A stretch of DNA of 64,000 bases from Haliclystus octoradiatus (Eukaryota; Cnidaria; Staurozoa; Stauromedusae; Haliclystidae): assembly GCA_916610825.1 (NCBI GenBank), contig OU744452.1, positions 10,014,021 to 10,078,020 on the forward strand, read 5' to 3'. Every line of letters starts with the position of its first letter. Position 1 is the first letter of the stretch. The notes beneath the pieces were generated by a model. It ran no database searches and had not been told where the DNA came from. It saw nothing but the letters and a program-made list of their open reading frames with translations. This document shows, piece by piece, positions 9,825-20,500 of this stretch. Position numbers and translations under genes: made by a program.

Positions 9825-10090
9825 GAAAGCTTCCGTGATCGATTTACCAATTCGTCCAATTCCGTTGAGAAAATGTTGGGGGGAGGGTCTTTTTATTGAC
9901 TACATACACGATTTAATTGATAATCTCATAATGATTTCTTTCAGATTTTTATTTATTCATCATATTTGGAGTGATTATTTTATGTGTTTTTGATATGTTA
10001 CGTCTTGTTTTTGTCTGGAAATATAAAAAAGTTGTTGTCCGGACAAATACATGAGTCATGGTTTTTTATTGTTTCTGTCTTCTCTTTTGC

Positions 10091-10115
10091 GATTGGCTAT
10101 ACTGTTTAGCCAATC
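10091..10115. promoter_or_regulatory. Inverted CCAAT boxes upstream of the hAT-like gene
   Basis: GATTGGCTA ... TAGCCAATC is a perfect 9-bp inverted repeat about 45 bp before the ATG at 10159. It gives two opposed CCAAT motifs, the classical NF-Y site. It is a plausible promoter for the downstream gene. Function is inferred from position and motif only. Confidence 0.5.
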
Positions 10116-10158
10116 AGCGACCATCTGTCTGTGAAAAGGCGCGAACCCTCCCTACCTC

Positions 10159-13100
10159 GTGGAACTTTTTTTCTTGCGTGACTTTATTTTCTTGCCACAT
10201 GTTATCATTATGGTCAGAATAATAGAGATTCAAAGCGAAGCTATAGTACATGAAATTGACAATGGGATTAAAAATAAATTCAAATGGTCATGGCTGGAAA
10301 GGTCCGTTACTCTTCGTGTTAAAATTGGACAAGTAGAAAGAGAAGTCATCGAGAAATTGCGTGACTATATTGTTAAGGTAGATGTTGCGGGCAAAGCACA
10401 GTGCATTTACTGTAGCGAGATCATTAACTACGGATCTCGAGGTTGTGTGTCTCTTGTCGAGCATGCAAATAAAAAGAAACATCGTGACAACATGTCAACC
10501 AGAAGAAACAATTACTCTATTAGTTCAGCCTTCACAAGCGGCAATTCAAGTTCAATCTCAAACGCATTGATGCTTCCGAACAATCCAACAGTGTCTGAAA
10601 TTCGATCTACACCTACAAAGCCAATGGTTCCGTTGGGTGACAGAACTACGCATTCAGAGGTAAATTTGTGACTTATATTCATTGTATGTCCTTGTGTGAA
10701 TTTTTAAAAATACATAAGGGAAATTTGATAGATTCTAAAAATCTCAAGATTAAAATGCTTCAAGGTAGGCTATTGTGTTTGATAATTTGAATGGATATAC
10801 TTCAATAGAGTAATCATTAAATTAATTACATGATTCAGTCCTAAGTGCTTGTCTATGTTTGTACCTGAACAATAGACACGCGCAAAACAGACGCTGTTGA
10901 CAACCTTACAACTTACAAGAGAGTCAAAGACAATCATTTTGCGGTCTTTGACTCTTTAGTGTGTGAACTGCGATTGGCAATTAACAATCATTAGTGAAGA
11001 GGCGTGAGACTTGTACTGTACAAAAATTCGCCGCCTGTTGTTTATGTGCAAATCTACCTTTTCGACATGACCTAATATAACGAGAAGGAATAGAGCCTCA
11101 CGTTTATATTATTTTGCAATGCTTTATATTCGCTTAAGCATAAGTAATATATGTAATGTAAAATGATAAAAAAGTCGAACAGTGCCATTTATTTGATAAT
11201 TACAGAAGACCATCAACAAGTACAAACCAAGCAATTAAATTAAGGAAACAATTGCTTAGAACGATTGATTTAATTGACAGTAAATTTTTGTCATATAAGA
11301 AACCCTATCTTTTGTAAACAAACAGAATGCATTCAAATTGACTTGGGACCTTATAGTTTAGCGGTCTTTAATTTTATATTACTGTTTTATTGCAGGCACT
11401 TATCCTTGGAGTTATTGCAGAGCATTCACTGCCATTAACTGTTGCTCCAACAATTTTACATGTCGCTCGTGAGCTGGCCAAAGACCCAAAAGCTTTAAAT
11501 CATACAAAACTCGAGAGGACTACTGCCTCTTACAAGATGAGATTTGGGCTTGCAAAAACGTTCTTACAAAATACTTTGAAAGCTATCAGAACAACTCCCT
11601 TTTCTTTGAATATCGATGAAAGCACGAGCAATAGCGATAAACGTGTTCTTGCAATTTTAACAAGTTACTATTGCCTTGATTTGAAAATGGTTGTTGTTGA
11701 GCATTTGTCATCTTTGGAGGTGATACGAGTCGATGCAAATAGTCTCCTTCTTGAATTGGTAGAATTTTTCAGAGAAAACGATATCCCGTGGTCAAATTGT
11801 GTCTCAATTCTGATGGATTCTTGCAATGTTATGAGAGGCAGTAAAGGAGGATTGGAGACAAAGATCAGATCAGAGTATGCACCTCAATTACTTGATGTAG
11901 ATGGTGATTCCTGCCATCACATACATAATTCTTGCAAAAAATTCTGTAAGCCTTTCGACAAATGGGCAGAACATCTTCAATCAGATATTCACAATGATGT
12001 CAAATGGTCCCCTGACTTGAGACAATATTTTGAAGAAATCTGTATCATTATGGGCGTAAAATTTACAGTGCCTGAGAGATTTCTTAACCATAGATGGTTA
12101 TCTTGCTACGATGCCATTTTGAAAAATAGTATGATGACAGACCCCTTGAAAGTTTTCTATTATGGGTTTCTTTCGAAAGAAGACAGGATTCTATATTTAG
12201 AACCTATTCACAATTTGCTGGATGTTAATCATTCAACGTCGCAGGGAGTGGAAAGAGTCAATCAAATTTGGAAAGAGCTATCTTCAAAAAAGCTGACCCC
12301 AGAAGGTATGCAAAGAAAAAAAAGAATTGCAGACAAAATAATAGTTTATTGCAAGAAGACAGAACTCATATCAAATTTTTATCTTGCTGTGTTACCAATT
12401 TTAAAGGAATATGTAATGCTATTCCAGTCAACATCACCCCTAATTCATGTGCTGCATGATAAGCAAGAGCAGGTTTTTAGGGACTTCCTAGCTTGTTTTA
12501 TTAAACCAGAGTACATTGTTCCTCTGTCTGCAAAGCAGCTCAAGGCTTTTGACTTTGAAAAAGACATTGGTCAGTTTGTGTCTAAAAACTCTATCTTTGT
12601 CGGAAAACAAGTCAATGATATAATCAAAATGTCACATAGAAATGACGAAGTGATTTTAGACTTTCAGACTAATGTTGCTTCAGCTTACATTGATTGTGCA
12701 AAATACATGCAGAAGAAGCTTCCTCTCCATAATAGTTTGCTACGATCTATGTCTGCTTTGGATCCAGCAGCAAGGGGTCATTCAATTACTGCAAGAGCAT
12801 TAAATACACTCGGAGGACACATGGCCCCATTCCTTTCTGAAGAAAGAAAAAATAGTTTACCTTTGGAAATACAGCGATACCAGGTGGATACATCCATTAG
12901 GAAGGAAGAAAAGCATGAACGCGTAGATTTATGGTGGGCTGAAATTATCCAAAGCAACAAATATCCTGCTTTGTGTCAGATGGTTATAGCATCATTATCT
13001 TGCTTCCATGGACCAATGGTGGAATCATCTTTCAACACGATGGGTGATGTTATTGACATACGATCAACAAGGATGAATATAGCTACATACAGCTCAATGC

Positions 13101-13435
13101 AGACTGTTCGGTATGGCCTAAGAGCCCGTAATCTGTCTGCTTTACAAATGTTTAAAAAAGACAATGTCAAATATGACGAAGTAGACAGTTGTTTGGTCAG
13201 GAACATGAAAAATGCTGCAAGCTGTTACAAAAAAGAAAAAGCAGCTTCACGAGCCGAATTGATAGAGAAGGTAAAAGTTGTGCAGCACAAAGAAGGAATG
13301 GGTGCGTCTAGGGCAGCCCAAAAAAGAAAACATATCAAAGCAGCAAAAGTGGCAAGAGCTGCTCATCAACGTGCTTTGAAAAGAAAGTCATCCAAAGAAC
13401 TTGCCGAATTAGCAGCAAAGAAAAAGAAACCTTAA
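10159..13435 (+). CDS. BED-finger / hAT-transposase-like protein, two exons
   Basis: Exon 1 (10159-10659) and exon 2 (11396-13435) join in phase 0 through a GTAAAT donor and a TTATTGCAG acceptor, giving 846 residues. A second Met (residue 18, position 10210) could be the true start. Residues 82-108 form a BED-like finger (C82-x2-C85-x16-H102-x5-H108). The second exon has an RNase H-like hAT core: D241 in LNIDESTSNS, D308 in ILMDSCNVM, a C-x2-H in DSCHHIH, and E710 in GPMVESSFNTMGD, the hATC dimerisation region. The last 70 residues are Lys/Arg/Ala-rich and look like a nuclear signal. It would bind DNA in the nucleus, either as a transposase or as an exapted host factor. I see no flanking hAT-type TIRs or 8-bp duplications, which favours a host-like or decayed copy. 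Confidence 0.75.
10660..11395 (+). other. Intron of the hAT-like gene
   Basis: 736 bp with GT/AG ends that keep the frame open. It contains an inverted repeat of GAGTCAAAGACA-like sequence at about 10920-10950 and is otherwise plain AT-rich DNA. Confidence 0.7.
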
Positions 13436-13444
13436 ATTGACATT

Positions 13445-13566
13445 TAGTGTATTTGATAAGAAAAATCAAGCAGTTGAGTTTAATCGTATTTTATTACTAA
13501 AATAATGAGGTAAATATAAGAGGTAACATTGTTTCAATTGCTTGATTTTTCTTATCAAATGCACTA
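13445..13566. repeat. Hairpin with 33-bp arms just after the hAT-like stop codon
   Basis: The left arm at 13445-13477 and right arm at 13534-13566 are inverted copies with two mismatches (core ATTTGATAAGAAAAATCAAG), separated by 56 bp of AT-rich sequence. It begins 10 bp after the TAA at 13435, so it would lie in the 3' UTR. It may be a tiny foldback element or a structural 3'-end signal. Confidence 0.8.
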
Positions 13567-14010
13567 CAAAGAAGACTCTAAGATATTTATTGTATTGTAT
13601 GAATAACTGTTCTGATAATTATTCAAAGTCATCTTTCACATTATAAGTTGATGTTTCTGTTCACAATCTTTGATTGTTTAATACTCAATTGTACATTATT
13701 ATAAAAAATAATATAATTACAGTTTTCTGAGTTTTAGCTAGTTTTCTTTCTTGAAACAACTGAAATAAATAATATACAGTTTTCCATTTTCTTTCTTGTC
13801 AAAGTTTTTCTGGTAACAAACATTTCATATATCTGTGTATAACATCCCCAGTGAAAAAATTAGTGATTTCATGAACAATTGGGCAATTTGGCGTTAATAA
13901 ACCCATGAACTTTTTTCAAGGGATGCTTTATCATGATGAAAAGTAGAATTTAGGTCAGAAATTGAACTGGAAATGCATGCACAGGCTGCCATTTAAAAGG
14001 CTAGTTGATA
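13567..14010. other. Intergenic stretch, nothing recognised
   Basis: AT-rich DNA between the hAT-like gene and HTT. AATAAA-like motifs (AATAAATAAT near 13764) could end the upstream transcript. Confidence 0.5.
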
Positions 14011-14021
14011 AAAATTTTTCA

Positions 14022-14075
14022 GGGGGAGCATGCCCCCGGACCCCCCTAGCTTTTGGGTGCCTTCGGCACCCATCG
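14022..14075. repeat. GC-rich double hairpin of a dispersed-repeat type
   Basis: GGGGGAGCATGCCCCC forms one short stem. GGGTGCCTTCGGCACCC forms another, closed by a C(TTCG)G loop. The pair is a compact GC island in AT-rich DNA, like the end of a non-autonomous transposon. No full element boundaries are visible. Confidence 0.55.
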
Positions 14076-14204
14076 ACACACCCTTTTCCTCCTATTTCAA
14101 TAAAGGCTGTTCTCATCCCTGTAATACTTATCAATTGTTAACTCTGTGTGTTGTCTGGGTTTGCGAGTTATTGTACATTCACATGTGTGACGATTCCTCA
14201 AGCC

Positions 14205-14228
14205 AGATGATATATATATATATATATA
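14205..14228. repeat. (AT)n microsatellite
   Basis: About eleven consecutive AT/TA dinucleotides about 170 bp upstream of the HTT ATG. Confidence 0.85.
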
Positions 14229-14397
14229 AAATAGTGGGAAATAAATCACACTTCTTTGCATGTAATTTGCTTTTTTTTTAACGTAACTATGTCTAGTTAA
14301 CTAATGTTATGTGCTTGTAGAATGTTTTGTTCAAAATAAAAATCAATTATACCATTCCATTTTCTTGATAAGATAGCCATTGCAACTGTATTATAAG

Positions 14398-14513
14398 ATG
14401 TCTGATAAAATTGTGAAGGCATTTGAATCCCTGAAAGGCCACTACATCCATATTACGACACAAGCAGAGCTGTTGAATACATCTGTTATTGATTCACCTG
14501 GATCAGGAACAAA
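14398..14513 (+). CDS. HTT: HTT exon 1 (residues 1-39)
   Basis: Starts [16 protein letters not shown], matching the vertebrate N17 amphipathic helix core KAFESLK, which anchors the ATG choice. Where vertebrates have glutamines this protein has [12 protein letters not shown]. Donor AAA|GTAAGT; two bases of a Lys codon are left over. Confidence 0.93.
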
Positions 14514-17500
14514 GTAAGTACAATAGGGAATGTATAGAAATAATATATCTACACATGTTACATTGAAAACTTTCTCACTTCTCTCTTCCCATTTAAAAAG
14601 TGCACAAGTTCATAAACAGCTTGTGTAATGAACTGTGCCTATTTATAATTTCAAGTATTTAAATAAACAGTTTAAATTCACTCCAATGATAGTTGCAAAG
14701 TTGACAGGTTGTCTTATCCATAATCGTTAAACCGGCCTGTCTCTAATCCAGGTGCTGCATTATTCTGAAACTAAATGCATATATCATAATAAATGCATCT
14801 TGGCAGAATGGGAAATGTCTCACCATAATTTAGATCCTAGTTTCAAAATCAAAGTTAGTCCTTCAGAATCAATACTGGACAAGCAAAGCGTGATTGCATT
14901 TGTGGTTTAAATGATGGGAATGGAATTTTGAACATGCAGCTTTATAATTTCTGAAATCCTCAAAACCCAATTTCATTTCATAGGCATTTTAAAATTCCTG
15001 AATATTTATTATTCAGAATTCATATATAAGTAGTAATTAATCCTGTCGTCCTGTCTACATTGTTTGGCATGAGGTGCTTGGATAGTGAGATGGGGAGACC
15101 CGTTCGTAGGATCTATTCGTTTCGACCCGTTATCGATAGGACCTAATCTGTCATCGCCACCATGCAAGCACTAGTCACACTGCTAAGTCAGTGGAAAATC
15201 CTAATATACTTACCTAATTCTTGTTTTAGTTTTAAAGTGATTGGGAGGGTGAAGCCGTGCCAACCTAGGTCTGATTGACCTGTAACTACTGTTGTGTACG
15301 TTCAAGCCGTTCATTGCTTGACGATCGCAAATTCATTTCCGCATATCCCAACGTCGATCAAACGAATGAGGACACCTCTCTTATCAAGTTGGAAGGAATA
15401 CTGATTGTTCTTTCTTAACAAACATTTTTATTTAATTAAACACTAATTTATTTCTTAGGAAAAAGGATGCATCTCTATCTTCATCAGATCGAATTCTTTT
15501 CTGCAATGTAATTGGAGATTATATGCCATTACCAAGCCTCAGGTAAAGTAGGCTTTGTGATAGTTTCATTAACAACAACTACATAATCAATTGTTTAAAG
15601 CTTTGTATAACAATTAAAGCAGTAAAGCACTATAGAAACGAATGACTACAAGGCAAACTCTGATTGGATCATCTCTTGCATGGAAAGTTGGGCGGTATCA
15701 AAGTGATATTGGTTGGCATAGATGTACTATGTAGGCTACGTATGGAAATTATGTGACATGATAACTTTCATTCACATATATAGCTATGTCTCTGTTGCTT
15801 ACATGAATATTTGGACTTAGTTAAACGCAACAATAAGCCAGTTTGGAGTCTCAAAGCTTTGTCACTTCGATTCTGGATAATTCTGAATAGTTCAATAGAA
15901 TTCTGAAGAAAAGCTTCTTGGTAAAACACTTGATCTAAAATGTCAACGGCAATAGTGAATTTTCATTTTAACAACGTTTCGGCTACATTTGTTAGCCATT
16001 TTCAAGTTATGGTTTACAAAAATTAAGTTCTATTTATTTACAGAGTGAAATTTACAATTATGAAGGTTTGCTATTAAAATAAATTCTTAAAATAGTTTTG
16101 CTTTGATTGAATCGGATTACCTTTTTAGGGACAGTTTGATTTCACTAATTAACAACATCCCGTATATTAGGCAGTCCATTCTACTTAGGCATAGTTTCAG
16201 AACAGAAAAATATTCGGAGGCATTCTCTGCATCTAAACTATGGTCTTTCAAATGGTGCCCAATGTCTTTAGATGAACAAGCATTTAATAGTGAACCTTTT
16301 AATTGTAAATTTCACCCTGGGCGATTCCATCATGTCTGACTGACACATCAGAAGATATTTTCGAATAAGGCATCAACATCCACGCAAAGTTTGATCAATC
16401 ATTATTTCTTAAAAATAAATAGTGGCAAAAACAATCCCACAAAGTAAAAATATTCACAATAACTCAAAATATAAATAAATTACAGCAAGTTTAAGGTCCC
16501 TGTCTGACTGACACAGACGCTCACCATTTTGCCAATTGGAGATGAACATTTGTAGATTTCTGCGAAGTTTTGGCATAAAGAAGAATATAATCACTCTCAT
16601 CATGTTCTTAAAATATTATACTTCACAAATATTATTCATTTTATTAAATACTTTCAAAATATACAAGGCAATAAACAAATGTTTCTTGTGTCTGACTGAC
16701 AAGATTTGTGTCTGACTAACCTCTCCGAAGCAGTTTGCGTCTGACTGACATAACTTGACATAAAACACAAGTAATACACTTTTATTAAAACTTTTATATA
16801 TTCCTTTCAAATCTATAACCATCATGTAATGTAAATTGGTTGTTCTTTTTGTTCAAAATGTAGCACACATACAGATAATTCTAAACAACAAGGCCAAGTG
16901 AACTGCCATTCCCATTTCGCATGCGATAAAACAGTCAACACGCATGACTCAATATTGACAGCAGCGACCTCAAATTACCATGTGGTGTGAAGTGTACAAA
17001 ACAACGGGTAGGCGGTCACACGGCTTCCTTAATTATATATCATTACGGCATTAGCGTTGAGATGCCGACTGTTGCGCTTAGATTGAAACTGGCTGTACGA
17101 ATATTTTCTGTCAGTCAGACACGCAGATTTAAAGGATGACGTTGAAGAAAAGAGCAATATTTCCCGCCAAATGTGCAAATTAGCTATTGTCTACTTTGCA
17201 TACAAAAGTATTTAGCGATCAAGTGTCACGCTGTGGAGTAAACAAAACATTTAGGTCTTTTTCGTGACTGACTGACAGCGGCCCGAAGTGATCAAAACAT
17301 TTATAAAATTTCAAGGTAAAATGCACTCATTATTCTTTATTTTTACTACTTAATAATACAAAACAAATGAATTCATATCGATTGATGTAATTTTTGTTAG
17401 ACAATTATGAACAGAAAAACGTGAAATTTCAAGTTTTAGTTTGTTGTCGTTTTCATAAATTGACGAGCGGCCAATTCGACGTTCTCTCTAAAACATTAAT

Positions 17501-20500
17501 TTTATCCACATCGAAGTCTATAATCTCAATCAAACATATATACAATGATGGTAAAAGTATCTATTTTAAAGAAAACAATTGATTTTTGTCTGCATTCCTC
17601 GCTTTATTTTTGACGCTTGTAAAATTTTTGGTTTCATTTCTGATGGAATCACCCCCCTGTAAATAAATAGAACTTAATTTTTGTAAACCGTAACTTGAAA
17701 ATGGCTAACGAATGTAACCGAAACGTTCAATTGAATTATCCTGAATATACTCTCTTGGGAAAAGCATAAACAGTAAGAGATAAGAAACTGATGGAAAACT
17801 CTGCCTTGGCTTATTGCATAGCATTTGATCAAGTTTTACCTTTCCCCAGAGGGCAACGTGAATTAATAATTGACTAATTGTAAGTAGAAGTTCAGTGTGA
17901 TTAATTTAGAAATGCAATCTTTCTCACATTTCTATTGTTTTGTAGGAAACTCCCTGAATTCACAAAATTACTAAGTGTTTCGGTTGAACTACTTCTTGTT
18001 GCGTGTAATGATGATGATGCTGATGTGCGATTGGTTGCTGGTGAAGCACTTAATAAACTCATCAAGGTAATTGCTAGGATTTCCTATCTTGACACGTTAT
18101 ATACATTTGATGCAGCAGTAACGATAGTTGTTGTCCCTCTATATGTACAGGGTATGTTTGTTTGCTTAACACTCTCTCGATTTTAATAGCAAACAATTAG
18201 GTTTTTTATTTCCTGCATTTCCAGCAAAACTCCATCAAATTTCCAAAATTGCGTATGCTTTCTCTACTGAAAGAAAACAAAACGTTTTCAGGTTTAGTTT
18301 TGGTTTCTGTATGTATCAATAAATTTGTCATGCTTTCACTGATTCGTCACTATTCTATTGTTTTACTAATAATGGCAACTAATAAAAATCCTCATTAACC
18401 ACTCATCTTAATATGACAACAATATTTTGGCCTAGGTGCTTGGTTGGTAAGAGGTGGCAGGGGGCAATAATTATAGAGGCCGGCAGAATAAAGGCAGACC
18501 CGACACCACCAACCAAGCTCCAGTCACACTGCTAAGTCAGTGGAATTCCTAATCATAGGCCTACTTACCAACCATAACTTTGAATGGGAGGAGGATGGGG
18601 AAAAAAGTTTCACATTTAACCGGCAATAAACAACATCAGCCCAAACTCAGTCATCAATATCATAGCCTAGCATAGCAACAACAACAACCTCAATGATAGC
18701 GGCATGGCCCAAAGCATTAGCATAGCTTAACAACAACACCAATGATAGCGGCATGGCCTAAAGCATCATCATAGCATGGCATAGCAACAATAATAACATC
18801 AATGATAGCGGCATGACCCAAAGCATTAGCATATCATAGCAGCAACAACAACACAAATGCTAATCGGCAGAAATCAACAAGCATATCTGACCATTATCAA
18901 ACAACAGAAACCAATACCTCAATCATCATTGGCATAGCATTACAACAAGTAGATATGACCTCAATTAAAGCAGCATCAAAATAAATTTACAACTTGCGGA
19001 AGTTGGCTGAAATGAACTAAGCAGTAAGCTGGCAAAGCAAGAAATGAATAAAAACGCCCAAGAAAACTGTAAAGTAGATCAGATGACCCACTGCATAATA
19101 CCTACCCCCTTCTGTGAACCTGAGCCTCAGTTGCAGGCCCCTTCCTCTAACCTACATAGTAATAGCTCACAATATGCGCATCTTAAAAGATGGTGGTTTA
19201 ACCTCCGTAAAATTCTATTTAACCCTAACTAAACACTGTATGTGCACCCATCGCACTTCATCTAGTGGATATTGAACCTCATGTTTTGTTTTTCTGCTCG
19301 AAAATAGATTCAAGTCATTACTTTTGAGGCTATGCAATCTGAATTACAACAATCAAAATTTGTAAATGCTTTCAACTGTAAGCAATGCATTTTCATTAAA
19401 GTATTTTTTCGTAACTACAACAAAAAATTGCTTTGTCAAATGATCTCAGCAAGATTTGGATAAGGCAAAAAAAATTCTTCAGATAGAAAAAAACAATTTT
19501 ATTTTTCACGATAGATTTCAATTTCAAAATTTTATTTTTCACGACAGATTCAAAGATACTCTGAAGGCTTATTTCCCGCTTTGAATAAACTTGCTCTCTG
19601 TTCTTTTCGTACTCGCAATGGCAGTGAATGTGATTGAAACATTTTGTAGAAATAAGTGAACTACAAATTAGTCATTGTTTTTTTATGGTGTTTAATTCTG
19701 GTTCGGATAGATTATGATCATTTTCATTGTAGGCATTTCTTGATTCTCACATTGGAAGGATACTCATTGAATTTTATAAAGAAGTCAAAAAGGTCTGAAC
19801 TTATATATATATCTTTCCCAATTGTATTTAACAGTTAATAAATAGCGATTACGGCCTGATAATTGCACAAGAAAGGCATTAGAAAATCAAAAGCAACTTC
19901 GGCAAATGATTTTCCGTTGCATGTTCTAACAGCAATGCAAGTGCAATTATTAGGCTGCAATTCATTGCTATCTTTTCATTGCTATCTTTATATTTCTTGT
20001 TTATAACAGGATGCTAAACAAAATTTGTGTGTTTTGGATAATTTGTTTCGTAAATATGTTCAATGATTCTTCATGGCTACGTTCAAATTGATAATTCATA
20101 GATACATTATATTGTACCATTCCATTGCTTTGTTGTTTATTATTTTCATTATTTCCCAGAAACCAAATCATTAAATAAAAGCTTGAATGCTCGATAACAT
20201 CTAGCCAATCATAACTGAGATCAAAACTACAACTCGTTTGTGTTGTAATAATAAATTATTCCATATCAAAATTAATGAAGAAAAATTTCACTATAGTCGC
20301 TGTGTTCTACAGTAAGCCTACAAGCAGGAATAACAGAAACGTGGTTGCTGTCTTCTAGAAATTTTTTATTTTCAAGTTCAACTAGCGATGTTATTTACAG
20401 GTGTGCCTATGCATACTAGTGCTATCCTCGTTTTGCAACTCTAATCTAGATCTAGGATTTTTGGTTAACATGACTCAAATGGTGTTGCAGATAAATGTAC

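Noticed and set aside
14268..14300. Spliced-leader trans-splice acceptor before HTT
   Set aside because: A pyrimidine tract with AG exists (TATGTCTAG), but nothing shows trans-splicing from sequence alone.
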